Positions 35,091 through 46,796 of a stretch of 64,000 nt of DNA are shown one piece after another. The DNA is from Shewanella sp. SR44-3. Its GTDB lineage: Bacteria; Pseudomonadota; Gammaproteobacteria; Enterobacterales; Shewanellaceae. The stretch lies in NCBI RefSeq assembly GCF_014163735.1, contig NZ_JACJDV010000002.1, forward strand, positions 62,001-126,000. The letters run 5' to 3'. The notes below the pieces were generated by a model. That model was not told where the DNA came from. It saw only the letters and a program-made list of their open reading frames with translations, and made no database searches. The translations under genes and the position numbers were made by a program. Numbering within the stretch: position 1 is the stretch's first letter; each line of letters begins with the position of its first letter.

Positions 35091-36203
35091 ATGGACACCC
35101 TTAGATTTACGCTAAAGCTTGTTGTTGGCTTAACCACCCTTGGATTGTTAAGCGCCTGCGGCTCTGAAGTCACTGAGCATAGCGATAAAGTCAGTTATCA
35201 AACGGTAATAACTCAGAAACTGACCCTAACAGATAGCTATCCACACAATCAAACTTATAGCGGCACGATACGTTCAGCCAATACCACAGGTGTGGGTTTT
35301 GAATTAGCAGGTAAACTTAACCAGATTAACGTCGACAGCGGCGACACTGTCACCAAGGGGCAAAAACTTGCCGCCTTAGATACCGCGTTACTCCAAGCGG
35401 AGTTTGCTCAGCTGAGTGCCAGCTTGAAACAAGTTGAGGCCGACATCAAATTGGCCCAAAGTAACCTTAAGCGCACCATTAAGCTTAAGCAAAAAAATTA
35501 CGTTTCTGAGCAGCAGCTCGATGAAACCGAGCAGCAAGTGGCCAGCCTTCTGGCCAATCAGCAGCGCCTTCAAGCCTCATTGCATGCCACTAATTTAAAA
35601 CTTGATAAATCAACCCTGCTTGCACCTTTTTCAGGGAAAATCAGCCAAAAACACCATAACCTAGGCGAAGTTATCGCCTTAGGTAGCCCAGTCTTTACCT
35701 TAATTGGCCATGGACAGCAGTTAGCGTACATTGGCGTACCGATAGATGTAGCGCAAGATCTTGTGAATGGTCAAATCGTGGACATCACAGTGGCTAAGCA
35801 GCATTATCAAGGCCAAATAGCCGGTATAAGCGCTGAGGTAAATCCTGTCAGTCGCACTGTCCAGCTGCGGATAAGCTTGCCAAAAGATGCCAACACCATT
35901 AATGGTGAAATTGCCTACCTTGCGTTACAACAGCAGATTAGCGCAGAAGGCTTCTGGGTACCTATTGAGGCATTAACCGATGGCGTGCGTGGGCTATGGA
36001 ATGTCTACACCTTAGTGAACGATGAGCAAGATAACAGTGAAATACAGCGCCGCGATGTCGAAATCATCTACACCAATGAGCAACAAGCCTATATCAAGGG
36101 CGCAATAAAAAACGGCGACACCATCATCACCCAAGGACTGCATAAATTGGTTGTTGGGCAGCGTGTTATCCCTGCAGATGCTGAGGTGGCAAGATCATTA
36201 TGA
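35091..36203 (+). CDS. RND efflux periplasmic adaptor (membrane fusion) lipoprotein
   Basis: The 370-residue adaptor links the inner-membrane pump to an outer-membrane channel. It has lipobox LLSAC (C23), a biotinyl-lipoyl half (GTIRSANTTGVGFELAGKLNQINVDSGDTV), an alpha-hairpin coiled coil (about 100-165), the second lipoyl half (LLAPFSGKISQKHHNLGEVI) and a beta-barrel domain. Its stop overlaps the pump gene start by 4 bp. No outer-membrane factor gene is nearby, so a TolC encoded elsewhere is presumed. Confidence 0.92.
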   Translation: MDTLRFTLKLVVGLTTLGLLSACGSEVTEHSDKVSYQTVITQKLTLTDSYPHNQTYSGTIRSANTTGVGFELAGKLNQINVDSGDTVTKGQKLAALDTALLQAEFAQLSASLKQVEADIKLAQSNLKRTIKLKQKNYVSEQQLDETEQQVASLLANQQRLQASLHATNLKLDKSTLLAPFSGKISQKHHNLGEVIALGSPVFTLIGHGQQLAYIGVPIDVAQDLVNGQIVDITVAKQHYQGQIAGISAEVNPVSRTVQLRISLPKDANTINGEIAYLALQQQISAEGFWVPIEALTDGVRGLWNVYTLVNDEQDNSEIQRRDVEIIYTNEQQAYIKGAIKNGDTIITQGLHKLVVGQRVIPADAEVARSL

Positions 36204-39200
36204 TTAAAGCTTTTGTTGAAAATGGCCGCCTAGCCAGCCTGTTTATCGCCTTATTAATCGTTGCGGGCTTGGGGGCAATATCAAGCTTGCCGCGCACTGA
36301 AGACCCACACCTTACCAATCGATTCTCATCGGTTGTCACCTTGTACCCAGGCGCATCTTCTGAGCGTGTAGAAGCCTTAGTCACCGAAGTGCTGGAAAAT
36401 CAACTGCGCCGCCTAGAAGAAGTGAAGCTAGTACAATCGACTTCAAGAGCGGGCATTTCAGTTATCCAACTTGAATTAAAAGATGTAGTGACTGAAACCG
36501 CGCCGGTATGGTCTCGGGCGAGAGATCTTATCAATGATGCTAAAAACGCTCTGCCAGCCCAAGCGCAAAACAGCATATTGGACGACCAAACAGGTTTTGC
36601 AAACACGGCTATTTTAGGGCTAGTGTGGAAAGATGACAGCGAAATTCGCCCGGATATCCTCAACCGCTACGCCAAAGAATTACAAAGCCGGTTACGGGTG
36701 CTCAATGGTACAGATTTCGTCAAATTGTACGGCGCGCCAGAGGAAGAAATTTTAGTTGAGCTTGACGGTAACAAAATAAGTCAGCTTAAATTAACCCCAG
36801 CAGGGATAGCAAAAATTCTCACTCAGGCTGACAGTAAAATTTCAGCAGGCGAGCTGCACAACAGCCAGTTTAAAGCCTTCGTGGAAGTCTCAGGCGAGCT
36901 TGACTCACAAACTCGAATTCGCCAAGTTCCCCTAAAAGTGGATGACTTAGGGCAAATCATTCGCCTTGGCGACGTTGCCACTATCAGCCGCCAGAGTAAA
37001 ACCCCAGCCAGTACCATAGCCTTAATCGACAGCCAACAAGGGGTATTGGTGGCTGCAAGAATGCTGAACAATAACCGCGTTGATAAATGGCAGCTTGAAG
37101 TCAATCACAGCATTGAAGAGTTTGAAGTTAACCTGCCCGCTAACATTGAAATACAATGGTTGTTTGATCAACAAGGTTACACCAGCCAGCGCTTAGGTGA
37201 TTTAGTCATTAATCTGTTGCAAGGCTTTGTGATTATTCTATTAGTACTCATGTTGACCTTAGGCCTTAGAAATGCGCTTATCGTCGCGCTATCTTTGCCG
37301 TTAACAGCGCTGTTCACCCTAGCTTGCATGAAATACACTGGTCTGCCTATCCATCAAATGTCAGTTACAGGTCTTGTGGTTGCCCTTGGGATCATGGTGG
37401 ATAACGCCATTGTTATCGTCGATGCTATTGCTCAGCGCCGCCAAGAAGGTATGAGTAAGCTAGATGCGGTAACCAAAACCTTAAAACACCTGTGGCTCCC
37501 CTTGGGTGGCTCGACCATTACCACCATGCTGGCCTTTGCCCCTATCGTGCTGATGCCCGGCGCCGCGGGTGAGTTTGTTGGCGGGATAGCCATTTCAGTG
37601 ATGTTTGCCTTACTAGGCTCTTACATTATTTCTCACACCTTGATTGCAGGCCTTGCAGGTCGTTTTAGCATTGAAGGAAAATCTTCACTTTGGTATCAAC
37701 AAGGCATGGCATTTCCAAAACTTAGTCGTGCATTCAAGGCAAGCCTTGCCATTGCCCTCAAACGCCCGCTGATGGCTGCTGTGGTGATTGGTATCATGCC
37801 AGTGCTTGGCTTTATTGCCGCTGGGAAAATGACAGAGCAATTTTTTCCACCTTCGGATAGGGATATGTTTCAAATCGAAATGTATTTGGCTTCTCAAGTC
37901 AGTCTAGAGAACACCTTAGCCCAAGTGAAAAAAGTGGATGCACAGCTGCAAGCCATTGAGGATATTACCGCTGTGACTTGGGTTGTCGGCGGTAATGCGC
38001 CGTCATTCTATTACAATTTAATTCAGCGCCAGCAAGGCTCAAGTAACTATGCGCAGGCCATGGTGAAAGTCAGTGATTTCCATGCTGCGAATCAATTAAT
38101 TTTGTCATTGCAGCAAACCTTAGATAAGGACTATCCCCAAGCCCAAATATTGGTGCGAAAACTCGAGCAAGGCCCGCCTTTTAATGCCCCTGTTGAGCTC
38201 AGGGTTTACGGTCCATCACTTGATACCTTAAAAGACATCGGCGATGAAATACGTGGCCTACTTAATGTTACCCCTGATGTGCTGCATACCCGCGCAACCT
38301 TAAGTACAGGTGCACCAAAAGTGCTGCTACAAGTCAATGAAGATGCCGGCCTCATCAGCGGCTTAAGCTTAAGTGACATTGCCAACCAAGTGCAAATGGC
38401 CACCACAGGCATTATTGGCGGCAGCATACTCGAGCAGACAGAATCTCTGCCCATTCGAGTGCGCTTAGGCGACAGCAGCCGTGAGCAGGCCACACGTTTA
38501 GGTGAAATAAACTTAGTGTCAGCGTCAGGCTCAGGCATTCCACTTTCGGCGTTATCTTATAATGAAATTAATGTCAGTCGCGGTGATATTCCTAGACGTA
38601 ACGGCCAGCGGGTTAACACCATTGAAGCCTACATCACCAGTGGCGTACTGCCAGCTCAAGTGCTTAATGATGTAAAAGCTAAGATAGATAAGATGGTTAT
38701 TCCAGCGGGATATCATATCGAAGTGGGCGGCGAGAGCGCTAAGCGCAACGAAGCCGTGGGGAACTTACTCTCCAACGTGGTGGTAGTGATAACCTTACTG
38801 CTGGCAACTGTGGTGCTGTCATTTAACTCATTTAGGCTCACAGCAATCATTTTGCTCAGCGCTTTACAGTCAGCAGGGCTTGGATTACTGGCGGTTTACG
38901 TTTTCGGCTATCCATTTGGTTTTACAGTGATTATTGGTCTCTTAGGCTTAATGGGGCTCGCCATTAACGCCGCCATTGTCATCTTGGCAGAACTTGAAGA
39001 CTTGCCTCAAGCAAGGGCTGGGAATGTGAACTTAATTGTCGCGACGGTTAATAGTTGCGGCCGCCACATAGGTTCAACCACAATTACTACCATTGGTGGT
39101 TTCCTGCCATTAATTATCGCTGGCGGCGGCTTCTGGCCTCCTTTTGCAATCGCTATCGCAGGCGGCACCTTGCTAACAACATTGCTGTCACTTATTTGGG

Positions 39201-39271
39201 TGCCCACCATGTATTTATTGATCATGAAGAACAGACGAACAGCCCAACTGCTGCAACCACATTTAGCCTAA
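36200..39271 (+). CDS. RND efflux pump, inner-membrane permease (HAE1 type)
   Basis: This 1023-residue proton-driven pump has the typical duplicated fold: TM1 at the N-terminus, a large periplasmic loop, TM2-6, then a second half starting near 520 (ALKRPLMAAVVIGIMPVLGF). TM4 reads VALGIMVDNAIVIVDA, keeping the first relay Asp but with Asn where AcrB has D408. TM10 reads GLLGLMGLAINAAIVILAE. The TM11-12 region ends GGFWPPFAIAIAGGTLLTTLLSL. The substrate is unknown. It overlaps the adaptor gene (ATGA). Confidence 0.93.
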   Translation: MIKAFVENGRLASLFIALLIVAGLGAISSLPRTEDPHLTNRFSSVVTLYPGASSERVEALVTEVLENQLRRLEEVKLVQSTSRAGISVIQLELKDVVTETAPVWSRARDLINDAKNALPAQAQNSILDDQTGFANTAILGLVWKDDSEIRPDILNRYAKELQSRLRVLNGTDFVKLYGAPEEEILVELDGNKISQLKLTPAGIAKILTQADSKISAGELHNSQFKAFVEVSGELDSQTRIRQVPLKVDDLGQIIRLGDVATISRQSKTPASTIALIDSQQGVLVAARMLNNNRVDKWQLEVNHSIEEFEVNLPANIEIQWLFDQQGYTSQRLGDLVINLLQGFVIILLVLMLTLGLRNALIVALSLPLTALFTLACMKYTGLPIHQMSVTGLVVALGIMVDNAIVIVDAIAQRRQEGMSKLDAVTKTLKHLWLPLGGSTITTMLAFAPIVLMPGAAGEFVGGIAISVMFALLGSYIISHTLIAGLAGRFSIEGKSSLWYQQGMAFPKLSRAFKASLAIALKRPLMAAVVIGIMPVLGFIAAGKMTEQFFPPSDRDMFQIEMYLASQVSLENTLAQVKKVDAQLQAIEDITAVTWVVGGNAPSFYYNLIQRQQGSSNYAQAMVKVSDFHAANQLILSLQQTLDKDYPQAQILVRKLEQGPPFNAPVELRVYGPSLDTLKDIGDEIRGLLNVTPDVLHTRATLSTGAPKVLLQVNEDAGLISGLSLSDIANQVQMATTGIIGGSILEQTESLPIRVRLGDSSREQATRLGEINLVSASGSGIPLSALSYNEINVSRGDIPRRNGQRVNTIEAYITSGVLPAQVLNDVKAKIDKMVIPAGYHIEVGGESAKRNEAVGNLLSNVVVVITLLLATVVLSFNSFRLTAIILLSALQSAGLGLLAVYVFGYPFGFTVIIGLLGLMGLAINAAIVILAELEDLPQARAGNVNLIVATVNSCGRHIGSTTITTIGGFLPLIIAGGGFWPPFAIAIAGGTLLTTLLSLIWVPTMYLLIMKNRRTAQLLQPHLA

Positions 39272-39345
39272 AAATCGATTGTTGATGTTCAGTTGGGCGC
39301 TTAGCTAAAGCTTCAATTGAAGATTCACTAGAAGCTCTAGCAATT

Positions 39346-39376
39346 AAAAAGCCCCGCTCACTGAGCGGGGCTTTTT
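39346..39376 (+). terminator. Terminator of the efflux operon
   Basis: A perfect stem (AAAAAGCCCCGCTCA/TGAGCGGGGCTTTTT) with a one-base loop centre and T-runs lies 75 bp past the pump gene. It can serve both directions, including the cydABX transcript. Confidence 0.9.
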
Positions 39377-39458
39377 ATTCTAAGCGCGACAACTAGCTTT
39401 GATTATATTGCACTACTTATTGTACTAAGAGCTTGTGCTAACAGCTCAAGAGTGAATG

Positions 39459-39578
39459 CTAACCTTCGCTGTCGTCGGCGATACGGTCTAGATTCTCTGT
39501 ATTCTCAAGCCACAGGGCATTAATAATCCCGAATGAGCAGGCTAGCAACACCCCTAAGATCCACGCAAAATACCACAT
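39459..39578 (-). CDS. cydX: Cytochrome bd oxidase small subunit CydX
   Basis: CydX is a 39-residue single-pass membrane protein needed for stability and activity of cytochrome bd. It starts MWYFAWILGVLLACSFGII, matching the conserved MWYFAWILG motif of CydX, with a charged C-terminal tail (NTENLDRIADDSEG). AGGAG lies 5 nt before this ATG; another ATG directly before it is too close to the ribosome site. It follows cydB by 38 bp, completing cydABX. Confidence 0.93.
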   Translation of the reverse strand: MWYFAWILGVLLACSFGIINALWLENTENLDRIADDSEG

Positions 39579-39616
39579 CATAACTCCTTGCTTCATTTCA
39601 ATGTTATGAACACAAC

Positions 39617-40756
39617 TCAATAGAGTGAAGTGCTGTTGTTATCAATAAATTCACGGCTTAAGCGGCCGCGCATCTTAAAATAAGTCCACAAGGTATAGCT
39701 CAATATCAGCGGAATAAATATCATAGCAACCACAGTCATTACTGTGAGTGACATCTTGCTGGCCGTTGCATCCCATAGGGTTAAGCTCATGTTTGGCGCC
39801 AAGGATGAAGGCATAATAAAAGGGAATAATGCCGCGCCAAAGGTGAGGATAATCCCAGCTTGTGTTAATGAACTGGCGAAGAATGCCCAGCCACAACGAC
39901 TAAAATAACTGGCAATAATCACAAAAAGTGGCATGCCTAGTCCAATAACAGGCAGTGCTATCGTCCATGGATACAACTGATAATTCCCAAGCCAAGCACC
40001 GGTTACCAGCGCCACTTCTTTGGTTGTTGGGTTCGATGGACCTGAATGAGACAGCGTGCTCACCACTTGATAGCCTTCTAAGCCAAAGGCAACCCATAAA
40101 CCAGCCGCGCCAAACAAGATGAGTAACACACATGCGCTCCAAATTGCACTGCGGCTTGCCCTCACTCTTAATTCGCCTTGGGTTTTCATTTGCAGCCAAG
40201 CACTGCCCTGCATCACTATCATGGACACGGCTAATAAACCCGACAATATGCCTAAAGGATTCAATAAACCGAAAAAGCCGCCATGGTAAGTCGCGCGCAG
40301 GTATTGATCGAAATCGAACGGTACGCCTTGAAGCAAATTACCAAAAGCGACCCCAATAACAAAAGGCGGCACTGTGCTGCCAACAAAAATGGCTCTATCC
40401 CAGCTTTTACGCCATCTTGGATCAGCGATTTTAGAGCGGTAATCAAAGCCCACTGGACGCAGGAATAATGCAAACAATACCAGCATCATGGCCACATAAA
40501 AGCCCGAGAACGCCACCGCATAAACCATAGGCCAAGCCGCAAATAATGCGCCAGCGGCCGTCACTAACCACACCTGATTACCATCCCAGTGGGGCGCGAT
40601 GGAGTTGATCATGATACGGCGCTCTGTGTCATCTTTACCGATAATAGGCAATAAAGCCCCAACCCCCATGTCGAAGCCGTCGGTAACAGTAAAGCCGATG
40701 AGCAGTACCCCAATTAAGGCCCACCAAACAAATCTCACGGTTTCATAATCAAACAT
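39617..40756 (-). CDS. cydB: Cytochrome bd ubiquinol oxidase subunit II
   Basis: CydB (379 aa) is the membrane partner of CydA and has 8-9 transmembrane helices. It starts [33 protein letters not shown] and contains [20 protein letters not shown], both family signatures. I place the start at 40756 with AGGAG 9 nt upstream. The open frame continues 22 codons into cydA, but the family begins at MFDYE. It overlaps the cydA end by 8 bp. Confidence 0.96.
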   Translation of the reverse strand: MFDYETVRFVWWALIGVLLIGFTVTDGFDMGVGALLPIIGKDDTERRIMINSIAPHWDGNQVWLVTAAGALFAAWPMVYAVAFSGFYVAMMLVLFALFLRPVGFDYRSKIADPRWRKSWDRAIFVGSTVPPFVIGVAFGNLLQGVPFDFDQYLRATYHGGFFGLLNPLGILSGLLAVSMIVMQGSAWLQMKTQGELRVRASRSAIWSACVLLILFGAAGLWVAFGLEGYQVVSTLSHSGPSNPTTKEVALVTGAWLGNYQLYPWTIALPVIGLGMPLFVIIASYFSRCGWAFFASSLTQAGIILTFGAALFPFIMPSSLAPNMSLTLWDATASKMSLTVMTVVAMIFIPLILSYTLWTYFKMRGRLSREFIDNNSTSLY

Positions 40757-42314
40757 TAGCGGACTCCTTTTGTTCAAAATGATAACGGCCTGTTTTAAGG
40801 CTGCTTGGCCCTTGACGGACAAATTTGAACATTAAAAACAGCTCAATCACTAGCAAGATAGCGTAGAAAATAGTAATTGAAATAATGCTAAACCAGAGAT
40901 CTGCCGCCGTCAGGCTCGATGCTGACATATAAGTAGGCAAGACCTCAGAGATGGTCCATGGCTGACGACCAAACTCAGATACAAACCAACCACATTCAAT
41001 GGCAATCCAAGGCAAAGGTAAGCTGTAAAGTGCAGCGCGTAGCACCCACTTTTTCTCGGCAATCTTATGGCGAGTGCTCTGCCAAAATGCGGCGGCAAAC
41101 ACCAATAACATAATAACCCCAGCGCCAACCATGAATCTAAAACTCCAGAACATGGGCGCTACGCTTGGAATTGAATCTAAGGCTGCAGCATGAATTTGCG
41201 CCTCGCTGGCATCGACCACTTTGTCGGTATAAGGCTTTAGCAATAAGCCATAGCCAAGATCGACTTTTAATGCATCAAACTCAGCTTCAACTTCTGGGCT
41301 CTTGTCGCCGGATTTAAGCCGTTCTAGCAATGCATAAGCTTGAATACCTTGGCGAATACGCACTTTATGATTATCAATAAGATCCCTTATCCCTGTCACT
41401 TGCTCATCTAAAGAACGAGTGGCAATAATGCCCATCATATAAGGAATTTTAATGGCGTAATCTGTGTGCATCGTCTCTTGATTTGGTAGCCCCACTAAAG
41501 TAAAAGAGGCAGGCGCAGGCTCTGTGTGCCACTCAGCTTCAATGGCAGCAAGCTTAACCCTTTGCACTTCGCCTACTTCGTAACCTGATTCATCCCCAAG
41601 CACGATAACAGACAAGATGGATGCCATGCCAAAACTTGCCGCTATGGCAAAAGAGCGTCTAGCGAATGCCAAATCGCGCTTTTTAAGAATGTAATAAGCA
41701 CTGATGGACAAGACAAACATGGCGCCTGCCACATAGCCTGATGCCACAGTGTGGACAAACTTCACCTGTGCCACAGGGTTAAACACCACCTCAGCAAAGC
41801 TAGTCATTTCCATACGCATGGTTTCATAGTTAAACACGGCGCCAACCGGATTTTGCATCCAACCATTGGCGATTAAAATCCACAACGCCGACATGTTTGA
41901 GCCTAAAGCCACCAGCCAAGTAATGGCTAAATGCTGGCCTTTACTGAATCTGTCCCAACCGAAGAAGAACATCCCCACCAAAGTGGATTCCAAGAAGAAG
42001 GCCATCAAAGCTTCAATAGCTAGCGGCGCACCAAAGATATCGCCGACATAATGAGAATAATAAGACCAATTAGTGCCAAACTGAAACTCCATCGCAAGAC
42101 CTGTGGCCACACCCATGGCGAAGTTAATACCAAATAACTTGCCCCAAAATTTAGTCATATCCTTATAAATTTGATTACCAGTCATCACATAGAGTGATTC
42201 CATAATCGCAAGGATAAACGCCAAACCTAAGGTAAGTGGGACAAATAAAAAGTGGTACATGGCGGTTAAGGCGAACTGTAGCCGTGACAGTTCTACCACC
42301 TCTTGGATAATCAT
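40749..42314 (-). CDS. cydA: Cytochrome bd ubiquinol oxidase subunit I
   Basis: CydA (521 aa) oxidises ubiquinol and reduces oxygen at high affinity with haems b558, b595 and d. Visible landmarks are the haem ligand H21 (E. coli H19) in [33 protein letters not shown] with E101/E109, and H188 (E. coli H186) in [12 protein letters not shown]. The Q-loop is of the long type. AGGAG precedes the ATG. An FNR-type site lies upstream, consistent with induction at low oxygen. Confidence 0.97.
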   Translation of the reverse strand: MIIQEVVELSRLQFALTAMYHFLFVPLTLGLAFILAIMESLYVMTGNQIYKDMTKFWGKLFGINFAMGVATGLAMEFQFGTNWSYYSHYVGDIFGAPLAIEALMAFFLESTLVGMFFFGWDRFSKGQHLAITWLVALGSNMSALWILIANGWMQNPVGAVFNYETMRMEMTSFAEVVFNPVAQVKFVHTVASGYVAGAMFVLSISAYYILKKRDLAFARRSFAIAASFGMASILSVIVLGDESGYEVGEVQRVKLAAIEAEWHTEPAPASFTLVGLPNQETMHTDYAIKIPYMMGIIATRSLDEQVTGIRDLIDNHKVRIRQGIQAYALLERLKSGDKSPEVEAEFDALKVDLGYGLLLKPYTDKVVDASEAQIHAAALDSIPSVAPMFWSFRFMVGAGVIMLLVFAAAFWQSTRHKIAEKKWVLRAALYSLPLPWIAIECGWFVSEFGRQPWTISEVLPTYMSASSLTAADLWFSIISITIFYAILLVIELFLMFKFVRQGPSSLKTGRYHFEQKESANV

Positions 42315-42457
42315 AACTTACTCCTTACGCAGTACAACCAGATGCCATGAAACTAAGCGCATAGCAAATGCGAATGGGGGACTTGGAATTAGTAACAACC
42401 CTAATTTCATGAAAAATGAAAAAATAGGTTATTCAACTGCGTCATTATCCCCCTAAA

Positions 42458-42471
42458 TTGATTTAGATCAA
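42458..42471. promoter_or_regulatory. FNR (EtrA)-type operator upstream of cydABX
   Basis: TTGAT-TTAG-ATCAA is a perfect match to the FNR consensus TTGAT-N4-ATCAA. It lies 144 bp upstream of cydA. In Shewanella either EtrA (FNR) or CRP could use such a site. Whether it activates or represses cannot be told from the sequence. Confidence 0.7.
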
Positions 42472-42535
42472 TTCAAGTCTAACTAATTGCACGTATTTAT
42501 CGACTTTGATCACCTTTTCTCTTGCATATAACTTA

Positions 42536-42564
42536 CAAAAAAGAGGAGACCTCAGTCTCCTCTT
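42536..42564 (-). terminator. Terminator of purL
   Basis: The stem AAGAGGAGAC/GTCTCCTCTT with a CTCA loop is followed on the minus strand by TTTTTTG. It lies 25 bp past the purL stop codon. Confidence 0.9.
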
Positions 42565-42588
42565 CAATCATCTTCTTTTATCTGCGAA

Positions 42589-45500
42589 TCAACCTAACTT
42601 GACCCGCGCATTGCGGAACATGCGCATCCAAGGACTGTCTTCCCCCCAGTTATCTGGGTGCCAAGAGTTGGCTACAGTGCGGAACACTCGCTCAGGATGA
42701 GGCATCATAATAGTCACTTTGCCATCTGTGCTACAGATGCCGGACAAACCGCTGGGTGAACCGTTAGGGTTTTGTGGATATTGAGTCGCAATTTCACCGC
42801 TACCCGTCACATAACGTAGCGCCACAGTGCCTGAGTTTTCAGCGCTCATCATCGCCTGCGTTGAGGCAAACTCGGCCAAACCTTCACCATGAGACACGGC
42901 AATGGGCATTCTTGACCCCGCCATTCCCTCAAAAAACAGCGAGGGGCTTTGCTGCACTTCCACTAAGCTTAATCTTGCTTCAAAACGCTCGGAGCGGTTA
43001 CGCACGAATCGTGGCCAATGTTCGCTGCCTGGAATAATGTCCTTAAGGTTAGATAACATCTGACAACCATTACAGACCCCTAAGGCGAAGCTGGCATCAC
43101 GTTCAAAAAAGCGCGAAAACTCATCCCTGGCTCTTTGGTTAAACAAAATGGATTTCGCCCAACCTTCCCCAGCGCCCAATACGTCACCGTAGGAGAAGCC
43201 GCCACAGGCCACTAATCCTTGGAACTCTTCGAGGCTGATGCGGCCAGATAAAATATCTGACATGTGAACATCGCGACTTTCAAAGCCTGCTCTGTCAAAG
43301 GCGGCTGCCATTTCAACGTGGGAGTTAACCCCTTGTTCACGTAAAATCGCCATCTTAGGTGCAATGCCTTTAAGAATATAAGGCGCGGCCACATCTTGGC
43401 TTGGGTCAAAATTAAGCTTAACGGTTAAACCCGGGTCAGTTTCACTTTGCTTGAGGCTAAATTCTTCCAAGGCGCACTCTGGGTTATCCCTTAATGCCTG
43501 CATCTTATAGCTGGTTTGCGACCAAAGGCGGCGAAGCTCGCTTCGCTGCTGCTGGAACACCACCCGTGAGCCATCTTTAACAACCAGTTTATTGTGCTCA
43601 GTTAAGCCGCCAATAGTATGACAAGCAATGCCTGCGGCAATAAATTGCGCCGTGATAGCTTCAGCTTGCGCTTGACTCACTTGGATAACGGCACCGAGTT
43701 CCTCATTAAAGAGTCTGGCAAGATCTGAGCCCTGAAGCGCGCTCAAATCAATTTCAACCCCAGTGTTACCGGCAAATGCCATCTCAGTCACTGTCGTGAA
43801 TAAACCGCCATCACTTCTGTCGTGATACGCGATTATCGACTGCTTCGCCACTAACAGCTGCATGACTTCAAAGAAGCCTTTAAGGCTAGCGCTGTCATCA
43901 AGATCTGGCGCCACATCTCCTAAGCTTGAAAACACTTGGGCGAGGCAAGAGCCACCTAAACGGGTTTTGCCATGGCTTAAATCAAGCAACAAGAGTGCAG
44001 TGTCGCCTTTATCACTTCGAAGCTCAGGGGTAACAGTATTGCGAATGTCTTGCACCACACCAAAGGCGGTGATCACCAACGACATAGGCGAAGTCACCGA
44101 CTTTTGCACGCCGTTGTCTTCCCAGGCCGTTTTCATCGACATTGAGTCTTTGCCCACCGGAATGGTGATTTCAAGCTGTGGGCATAATTCTTCACCCACG
44201 GCTTTTACTGCTTCATAAAGGCCTGCGTCTTCACCTGGGTGCCCTGCAGCTGACATCCAGTTAGCAGAAAGCTTAATCCGCTTAAATGAACCAATATCCG
44301 TGCCAGCGATATTCATGATGGATTCGGCCACCGCCATGCGGGCTGAAGCGCCAAAGTCCAGTAACGCCAGCGGCGTACGCTCACCAATAGACATGGCTTC
44401 ACCGGCATAGGTATCAAAACTTGCAGCTGTAACGGCGCAATCTGCCACAGGTACCTGCCAAGGGCCGACCATTTGGTCACGATTCACAAGGCCTGTGACG
44501 CTGCGATCGCCAATGGTGATAAGAAACGACTTATCAGCAACCGTAGGCAGACTCAATATGCGAGTGACCGCCTCATCCACAGTGATTTGTGATTCATCAA
44601 GCGCAGGAGACTGCGCCTTTTTCGACACCACATCGCGGCTCATCTTAGGCGCTTTACCCAATAAAACTTCAAGGGGTAAATCAATAGGCTTATTATTAAA
44701 GTGACTGTCGGCCAAGGTTAAGTGCTGCTCACTGGTGGCTTCACCCACAACAGCAAATGGCGCCCGTTCACGCAGACAAATTTGCTCAAATTGCACCAGG
44801 TTTTCAGGAGCCACCGAAAGCACGTAACGCTCTTGAGATTCATTACACCAAATTTCAAGTGGGCTCATGCCTGGTTCATCTGAAGGGACATTGCGCAAAT
44901 TAAAGTGCCCGCCCCGGTCGGCATCATTAACAAGTTCTGGGAAGGCATTGGATAACCCGCCTGCACCCACGTCATGAATAAACTGAATGGGGTTGTCATC
45001 ACCGAGCTGCCAACATCTGTCGATAACTTCCTGACAGCGGCGCTCCATTTCTGGGTTTTCCCGCTGCACTGAGGCAAAGTCTAAGTCTTCACTGGATTGA
45101 CCTGACGTCATCGAAGACGCAGCGCCGCCGCCCAAACCTATGTTCATCGCAGGGCCGCCAAGCACAATCAGCTTAGCGCCAACGGTGATCTCGCCCTTTT
45201 GCACATGATCTTCACGGATATTACCTAGACCACCAGCCAGCATGATGGGCTTATGGTAGCCGCGCACTTCAACGCCATTGTGGCTGCTGACCTCTTGCTC
45301 ATAGGTACGGAAATATCCGACTAACGCAGGACGGCCAAACTCGTTGTTAAACGCTGCGCCGCCTAGTGGACCTTCGAGCATGATTTCAAGAGGCGTGACT
45401 ATGCGTTCAGGTTTGCCGTACTGGGCTTCCCATGGTTGAATAAACCCTGGGATATTCAAATTTGATACGCTAAAGCCCACTAAACCGGCTTTGGGCTTAG

Positions 45501-46470
45501 AGCCGCGCCCTGTTGCACCTTCATCGCGAATTTCACCGCCAGAACCTGTCGCGGCGCCCGAATAAGGGCTAATGGCGGTAGGGTGGTTGTGGGTTTCTAC
45601 CTTCATTAGAATATGACATGGCTCAACATGGTAGCCGTACACTCCGGTTTCATCGGGGAAGAAACGTCCAGCCACTGAGCCTGTCATTACCGCGGCGTTA
45701 TCTTTATAAGCAGATAACACGTAATCAGGCGTGACGGCATAGGTGTTTTTAATCATCTTAAATAATGATTTGTCCTGCACCACACCATCGATAGTCCAGT
45801 CGGCATTAAATATTTTATGACGGCAATGTTCAGAGTTGGCTTGAGCAAACATCATCAATTCAATGTCATTGGGATTACGCTTAAGGCGGACAAAGTTATC
45901 CACTAAGTAATCAATTTCATCTTCAGCTAAGGCAAGGCCTAAACGGCTATTAGCCACTTCCAGCGCTCGACGTCCTTCACTTAAAACATTAACGCTTGCA
46001 AGCGCCTTAGGTTCAGTGCGATGAAATAAGGCTTCAGCAGCTGCCATATCATCGAAAATAACTTCCACCATGCGATCATAAAGCAGAGCTTGCAACGCCT
46101 TTTGCTGGCTGGCATCCAGAGTATCGGCCTCTACATAATAAGCTATGCCGCGCTCAAGACGTTTAATCTGAGTTAAACCACAATTATGAGCAATGTTAGT
46201 CGCTTTCGATGACCAAGGAGAGATAGTGCCAGGACGAGGTGTGACTAAGTAAAGCTTGCCTTGGGGCGTATGGGCCTCGATAGCGGGACCGTAGGTGAGA
46301 ATGCTTGCTAGTTGAAGGGTTTGTGTATCATTAAGTGCGTTGGTTAAATGGGCAAAATGTATAAATTCAGCATAGATTTGCCTTACTGGTATCGCCGCTG
46401 CATCGCAGGCTTTCATCAGTTGTTGCACACGAAAAGCTGAGAGTGCCGGGGCTCCGCGAATGATCTCCAT
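42589..46470 (-). CDS. purL: Phosphoribosylformylglycinamidine synthase (large single-chain form)
   Basis: PurL (1293 aa) converts FGAR, ATP and glutamine to FGAM in purine synthesis. The N-terminal PurS-like and linker regions (about 1-220) are followed by two AIR-synthase-like ATPase halves ([49 protein letters not shown]). A C-terminal glutaminase follows, with Cys in [10 protein letters not shown] and the catalytic HPE of [10 protein letters not shown]. The length is that of the gammaproteobacterial single-chain enzyme. The start is the ATG at 46470; a GTG directly before it is possible. Confidence 0.97.
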   Translation of the reverse strand: MEIIRGAPALSAFRVQQLMKACDAAAIPVRQIYAEFIHFAHLTNALNDTQTLQLASILTYGPAIEAHTPQGKLYLVTPRPGTISPWSSKATNIAHNCGLTQIKRLERGIAYYVEADTLDASQQKALQALLYDRMVEVIFDDMAAAEALFHRTEPKALASVNVLSEGRRALEVANSRLGLALAEDEIDYLVDNFVRLKRNPNDIELMMFAQANSEHCRHKIFNADWTIDGVVQDKSLFKMIKNTYAVTPDYVLSAYKDNAAVMTGSVAGRFFPDETGVYGYHVEPCHILMKVETHNHPTAISPYSGAATGSGGEIRDEGATGRGSKPKAGLVGFSVSNLNIPGFIQPWEAQYGKPERIVTPLEIMLEGPLGGAAFNNEFGRPALVGYFRTYEQEVSSHNGVEVRGYHKPIMLAGGLGNIREDHVQKGEITVGAKLIVLGGPAMNIGLGGGAASSMTSGQSSEDLDFASVQRENPEMERRCQEVIDRCWQLGDDNPIQFIHDVGAGGLSNAFPELVNDADRGGHFNLRNVPSDEPGMSPLEIWCNESQERYVLSVAPENLVQFEQICLRERAPFAVVGEATSEQHLTLADSHFNNKPIDLPLEVLLGKAPKMSRDVVSKKAQSPALDESQITVDEAVTRILSLPTVADKSFLITIGDRSVTGLVNRDQMVGPWQVPVADCAVTAASFDTYAGEAMSIGERTPLALLDFGASARMAVAESIMNIAGTDIGSFKRIKLSANWMSAAGHPGEDAGLYEAVKAVGEELCPQLEITIPVGKDSMSMKTAWEDNGVQKSVTSPMSLVITAFGVVQDIRNTVTPELRSDKGDTALLLLDLSHGKTRLGGSCLAQVFSSLGDVAPDLDDSASLKGFFEVMQLLVAKQSIIAYHDRSDGGLFTTVTEMAFAGNTGVEIDLSALQGSDLARLFNEELGAVIQVSQAQAEAITAQFIAAGIACHTIGGLTEHNKLVVKDGSRVVFQQQRSELRRLWSQTSYKMQALRDNPECALEEFSLKQSETDPGLTVKLNFDPSQDVAAPYILKGIAPKMAILREQGVNSHVEMAAAFDRAGFESRDVHMSDILSGRISLEEFQGLVACGGFSYGDVLGAGEGWAKSILFNQRARDEFSRFFERDASFALGVCNGCQMLSNLKDIIPGSEHWPRFVRNRSERFEARLSLVEVQQSPSLFFEGMAGSRMPIAVSHGEGLAEFASTQAMMSAENSGTVALRYVTGSGEIATQYPQNPNGSPSGLSGICSTDGKVTIMMPHPERVFRTVANSWHPDNWGEDSPWMRMFRNARVKLG

Positions 46471-46665
46471 CACGTCAATTCACCTTATTATTTTTTACTT
46501 GAAGGGTCAGAATTGGCGCTATTATAAGGAATCAACTAGGACAAATCACCCGCTGTCATAGGTAAAAACAGTGTTTCCTGAATATCAAATCAATCCACTA
46601 AAGAAGCCAGCCACAAAGCTCTTAATCAGTAATTAAATTACACAAAGCGTTCACTTTTCAATCAT

Positions 46666-46681
46666 AACTAGGCGTTTGCGT
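46666..46681 (-). promoter_or_regulatory. Possible PurR operator upstream of purL
   Basis: The minus strand reads ACGCAAACGCCTAGTT, matching the PurR consensus ACGCAAACGTTTNCNT fully in its first nine positions but poorly in the second half. It lies about 200 bp upstream of purL in the 326-bp purL-mltF divergent gap. No other element was recognised in that gap. Confidence 0.45.
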
Positions 46682-46796
46682 AAACTCCTGCTAAAGTGAG
46701 CACCAATTATACCCATATCCCCTACAAATTTGACTCAAGCGGGCATGATATTTCGGCCTTTTCGCGACACAGAGATTTACTAACTTATTAAACAAT

